Of a stretch of DNA of 8,115 bases, positions 6,974 through 8,115 are shown in pieces. Each line of letters opens with the position of its first letter. Within the stretch, counting starts at the first letter, position 1. The DNA is from DATKEG01 sp035544515 (GTDB taxonomy: Bacteria > Acidobacteriota > Vicinamibacteria > Fen-336). The stretch is from assembly GCA_035544515.1 (NCBI GenBank), contig DATKEG010000053.1, positions 1-8,115 of the forward strand, in the 5' to 3' direction. Both the position numbers and the translations under genes were made by a program. Under the pieces are notes generated by a model, which was given only the letters and a program-made list of their open reading frames with translations, had not been told where the DNA came from and did no database searches.

Positions 6974-7002
6974 TTGACAATGTGGCCTCATGTGGCTACA
7001 TT
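6974..7002 (+). promoter_or_regulatory. Near-consensus sigma-70 promoter of the toxin-antitoxin operon
   Basis: A perfect TTGACA (6974-6979) and TACATT (6997-7002, four of six bases of TATAAT) are separated by exactly 17 bases. The -10 ends six bases before the antitoxin ATG at 7009, so the predicted transcript starts at or within a base or two of the A of the ATG. No Shine-Dalgarno sequence is present in TTGTTGCC before the ATG, consistent with leaderless translation. Confidence 0.75.
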
Positions 7003-7004
7003 GT
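6977..7004. promoter_or_regulatory. 28-bp imperfect palindrome, probable antitoxin operator
   Basis: Twelve of 14 base pairs are symmetric about 6990/6991: ACAATGT (6977-6983) pairs with ACATTGT (6998-7004), GCC (6985-6987) with GGC (6994-6996), and CATG (6989-6992) is the core. The mismatches are 6984/6997 and 6988/6993. A direct repeat ATGTGGC (6980-6986 and 6990-6996) with a 10-bp period is nested in it. The palindrome covers the end of the -35, the spacer and the -10, so a bound Phd-family dimer or antitoxin-toxin complex would block RNA polymerase. Autorepression of this kind is established for Phd/YefM operons. Confidence 0.7.
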
Positions 7005-7008
7005 TGCC

Positions 7009-7296
7009 ATGAAAGCTGTCGGCGTGCGTGAGCTGAAGAACCGCCTGAGCGAGTATCTGCGTCTCGTGCGAAACGGCGAGGAGATCCTCGTGACGGACCG
7101 CGGCGAGGTCATCGCGGAGTTGCGTCAGCCGAGTCCACGCGTCGCCCTGCCCTACCCTGCGCTGCTGGAGGCCGTCCGACAGGGGCGCGCGCGTGTCGCA
7201 TCGCCCAACCGTCCCGATCTGTATCCAGCCCTGGGCGCCATGATGCCGGCGGGCTCCGCGGCGAAGCTCCTCGACGAGGAGCGCGGCGAGCGCTGA
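7009..7296 (+). CDS. Phd/YefM family antitoxin of a type II toxin-antitoxin pair
   Basis: This 95-residue protein opens with MKAVGVRELKNRLSEYLRLV, continues with GEEILVTDRGEVIAEL, and so matches the Phd/YefM ('prevent-host-death') N-terminal DNA-binding and dimerisation fold (residues 1 to about 45). The C-terminal half (about 50-95), including LYPALGAMMP and the acidic LLDEERGER, is expected to be flexible and to wrap around the toxin. Its job would be to neutralise the PIN toxin encoded next to it and to repress the operon through the palindrome at 6977-7004. The start is chosen by homology: although the frame is open far upstream, that stretch is antisense to the propeller gene. The ATG has no ribosome binding site and sits at the predicted transcription start. 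The stop TGA (7294-7296) overlaps the proposed toxin start CTG in the four bases CTGA. Confidence 0.92.
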   Translation: MKAVGVRELKNRLSEYLRLVRNGEEILVTDRGEVIAELRQPSPRVALPYPALLEAVRQGRARVASPNRPDLYPALGAMMPAGSAAKLLDEERGER

Positions 7297-7718
7297 ACCT
7301 CTACGCGGAGTCGAGCGCCGTATTATGCTGGCTCCTGGACGAGGCGCGCGCCACCGAGGTCCGCGCACCGCTCGGCGCCGCGGAGCTGGTGCTGGCCTCG
7401 AGCCTGACGCTGATCGAATGCGACCGTGTCCTGATCCGGGCCGTGGCCATGAAGCTCCTTCCGGAGGCGATGGCGGCCGAGCGGCGAGCCGTGCTCGCGC
7501 GCACGGCCGACCATTGGGTCGTCTTCGATCTGGATGCCGAGGTCACGGATCGTGCTCGCCGACCGTTCCCCGCGGAGCCGATCCGCACCCTCGACGCCAT
7601 TCATCTGGCGACCGCTGTGCTCGCGCGGGCCATGGTTCCGGACCTGGCCCTCCTTTCGCTCGACGAGCGCGTTCGCGGTTCGGCGGAACAGATGGGCTTC
7701 CGGATCGTGCCCGAATGA
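7293..7718 (+). CDS. PIN-domain ribonuclease toxin (VapC-like), probable CTG start
   Basis: The frame encodes a 141-residue PIN-domain protein, expected to be an Mg-dependent endoribonuclease held inactive by the antitoxin. Acidic active-site candidates sit at the family positions: Glu6 in LYAESSAVL (replacing the more usual Asp), Glu42 in SLTLIEC, Asp101 in TLDAIHLATA and Asp124 in LLSLDERVRGSAEQMGF. The first in-frame GTG is at 7389, and a start there would delete the first beta-strand and Glu6. No ATG, GTG or TTG lies nearby upstream in frame. The domain's normal N-terminus (family form MNLYAESSAVL) begins exactly at CTG 7293, which overlaps the antitoxin TGA as CTGA, a layout typical of translational coupling, with GAGGAG (7276-7281) 11 bases upstream. 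I infer a rare CTG start. A mutated ATG or sequencing error (A to C) is an alternative. Pairing of a Phd-type antitoxin with a PIN toxin is a known hybrid arrangement. Confidence 0.88.
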   Translation: MNLYAESSAVLCWLLDEARATEVRAPLGAAELVLASSLTLIECDRVLIRAVAMKLLPEAMAAERRAVLARTADHWVVFDLDAEVTDRARRPFPAEPIRTLDAIHLATAVLARAMVPDLALLSLDERVRGSAEQMGFRIVPE

Positions 7719-7741
7719 TCCGCCGCCACCCCACTCTTGCC

Positions 7742-7748
7742 GAGGTGA
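7742..7748 (+). promoter_or_regulatory. Strong ribosome binding site GAGGTGA for the fucosidase gene
   Basis: GAGGTGA is fully complementary to the usual 16S rRNA tail and ends four bases before the ATG at 7753. It fixes that start and contrasts with the antitoxin, adaptor and AlgH-family genes, which have no such site. The 34-base gap after the toxin stop shows no terminator, so read-through from the toxin-antitoxin operon is possible. Confidence 0.7.
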
Positions 7749-7752
7749 CACC

Positions 7753-8115
7753 ATGACCAGACGCCGCTTCCTCCCGCTCCTGGTCGCCCTGACGACGTGG
7801 GGCGCGCTGGCCCGCGCCGAGGATCCCAAGGTCGCGGAGGCCGTGCGCACCGTGGACGCCGTGGCGGCGCGTGGCCCCTTCGCCGCGCGGTGGCCGTCCC
7901 TGGAGAGGTTCCAGACGCCGGAGTGGTACCTCGACGCCAAGTTCGGCGTGTTCATCCACTGGGGCGCCTACTCGGTGCCCGCGTTCGGCAACGAGTGGTA
8001 CCCGCGCAACATGTACAAGCGGGACGACAAGACCTTCGAGCATCACGTGGTCACGTACGGCCCGCAGTCCCGATTCGGCTACAAGGACTTCATTCCCCGG
8101 TTCAAGGCCGAGAAG
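7753..8115 (+). CDS. GH29 alpha-L-fucosidase, N-terminal part (runs off the window)
   Basis: The first 121 codons of a glycoside hydrolase family 29 alpha-L-fucosidase are present, an enzyme that releases terminal L-fucose from glycans. The diagnostic segment is at about residues 56-83: WYLDAKFGVFIHWGAYSVP followed by GNEWYPRNMY. The HWG and EWY motifs belong to the substrate-binding face of the GH29 barrel in the known family. The catalytic aspartate lies beyond the window. The N-terminus TRRRFL followed by a hydrophobic stretch and an ARA cleavage site (after residue 22) fits a twin-arginine (Tat) signal, so the enzyme is probably folded in the cytoplasm and exported. The residues just after the signal (about 23-45) are a lead-in before the barrel. 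The gene lies 34 bases after the toxin, but a functional link to it is unlikely. Confidence 0.9.
   Translation, partial: MTRRRFLPLLVALTTWGALARAEDPKVAEAVRTVDAVAARGPFAARWPSLERFQTPEWYLDAKFGVFIHWGAYSVPAFGNEWYPRNMYKRDDKTFEHHVVTYGPQSRFGYKDFIPRFKAEK

Noticed and set aside
5299..7008. Long plus-strand open frame running into the antitoxin
   Set aside because: It is antisense to the propeller gene, has no recognisable domain until the antitoxin ATG at 7009, and only happens to stay open in GC-rich DNA.
1..8115. tRNA, rRNA, CRISPR array, insertion sequence or attachment site
   Set aside because: No cloverleaf, rRNA-like segment, regularly spaced repeats, transposase-like frame or terminal inverted repeats were seen on either strand.

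Overview
The window is GC-rich DNA (roughly 68-70% by eye) with dense genes and strong G/C preference at third codon positions. Lipoprotein and RND-efflux genes point to a diderm (Gram-negative-type) bacterium. The mix of an RND pump, a TolB-type propeller with a DUF1349-like domain, a Phd/PIN toxin-antitoxin pair and a GH29 fucosidase would suit a soil or environmental lineage such as Myxococcota/'Deltaproteobacteria', Acidobacteriota or Methylomirabilota/Rokubacteria. No gene here fixes the phylum.

Layout. Bases 1-51 are probably the last codons of an upstream gene, ending in a strong hairpin (37-73). Bases 206-4650 form a two-gene efflux operon: a lipoprotein membrane-fusion/adaptor protein (206-1552) and an HAE-1-like RND permease (1552-4650) whose start overlaps the adaptor stop by one base. 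No outer-membrane channel gene lies in the window. After 29 bases comes a YqgE/AlgH-family gene (4680-5327) with an unusual N-terminal signal peptide. Its end overlaps by 23 bases the end of a convergent minus-strand gene (5305-6888), which encodes an exported DUF1349-like plus six-bladed PD40/TolB-like propeller protein.

A 120-base divergent intergenic region (6889-7008) holds the minus-strand gene's GGGAGGG ribosome binding site and, on the plus strand, a near-consensus sigma-70 promoter embedded in a 28-bp imperfect palindrome. That promoter drives a type II toxin-antitoxin operon: a Phd/YefM-like antitoxin (7009-7296) and a PIN-domain (VapC-like) toxin (7293-7718) that appears to start at a CTG codon in a CTGA overlap. 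The window ends in the first 121 codons of a Tat-exported GH29 alpha-L-fucosidase (7753 onward).

The gene families themselves are known, and I see no convincing wholly new system. The most interesting signals are the organisation of the toxin-antitoxin control region, the probable non-canonical CTG start of the toxin, the repeated TGNTAGYCT motif just upstream of start codons that lack a ribosome binding site (suggesting leaderless mRNAs), and the apparently exported AlgH-family protein.
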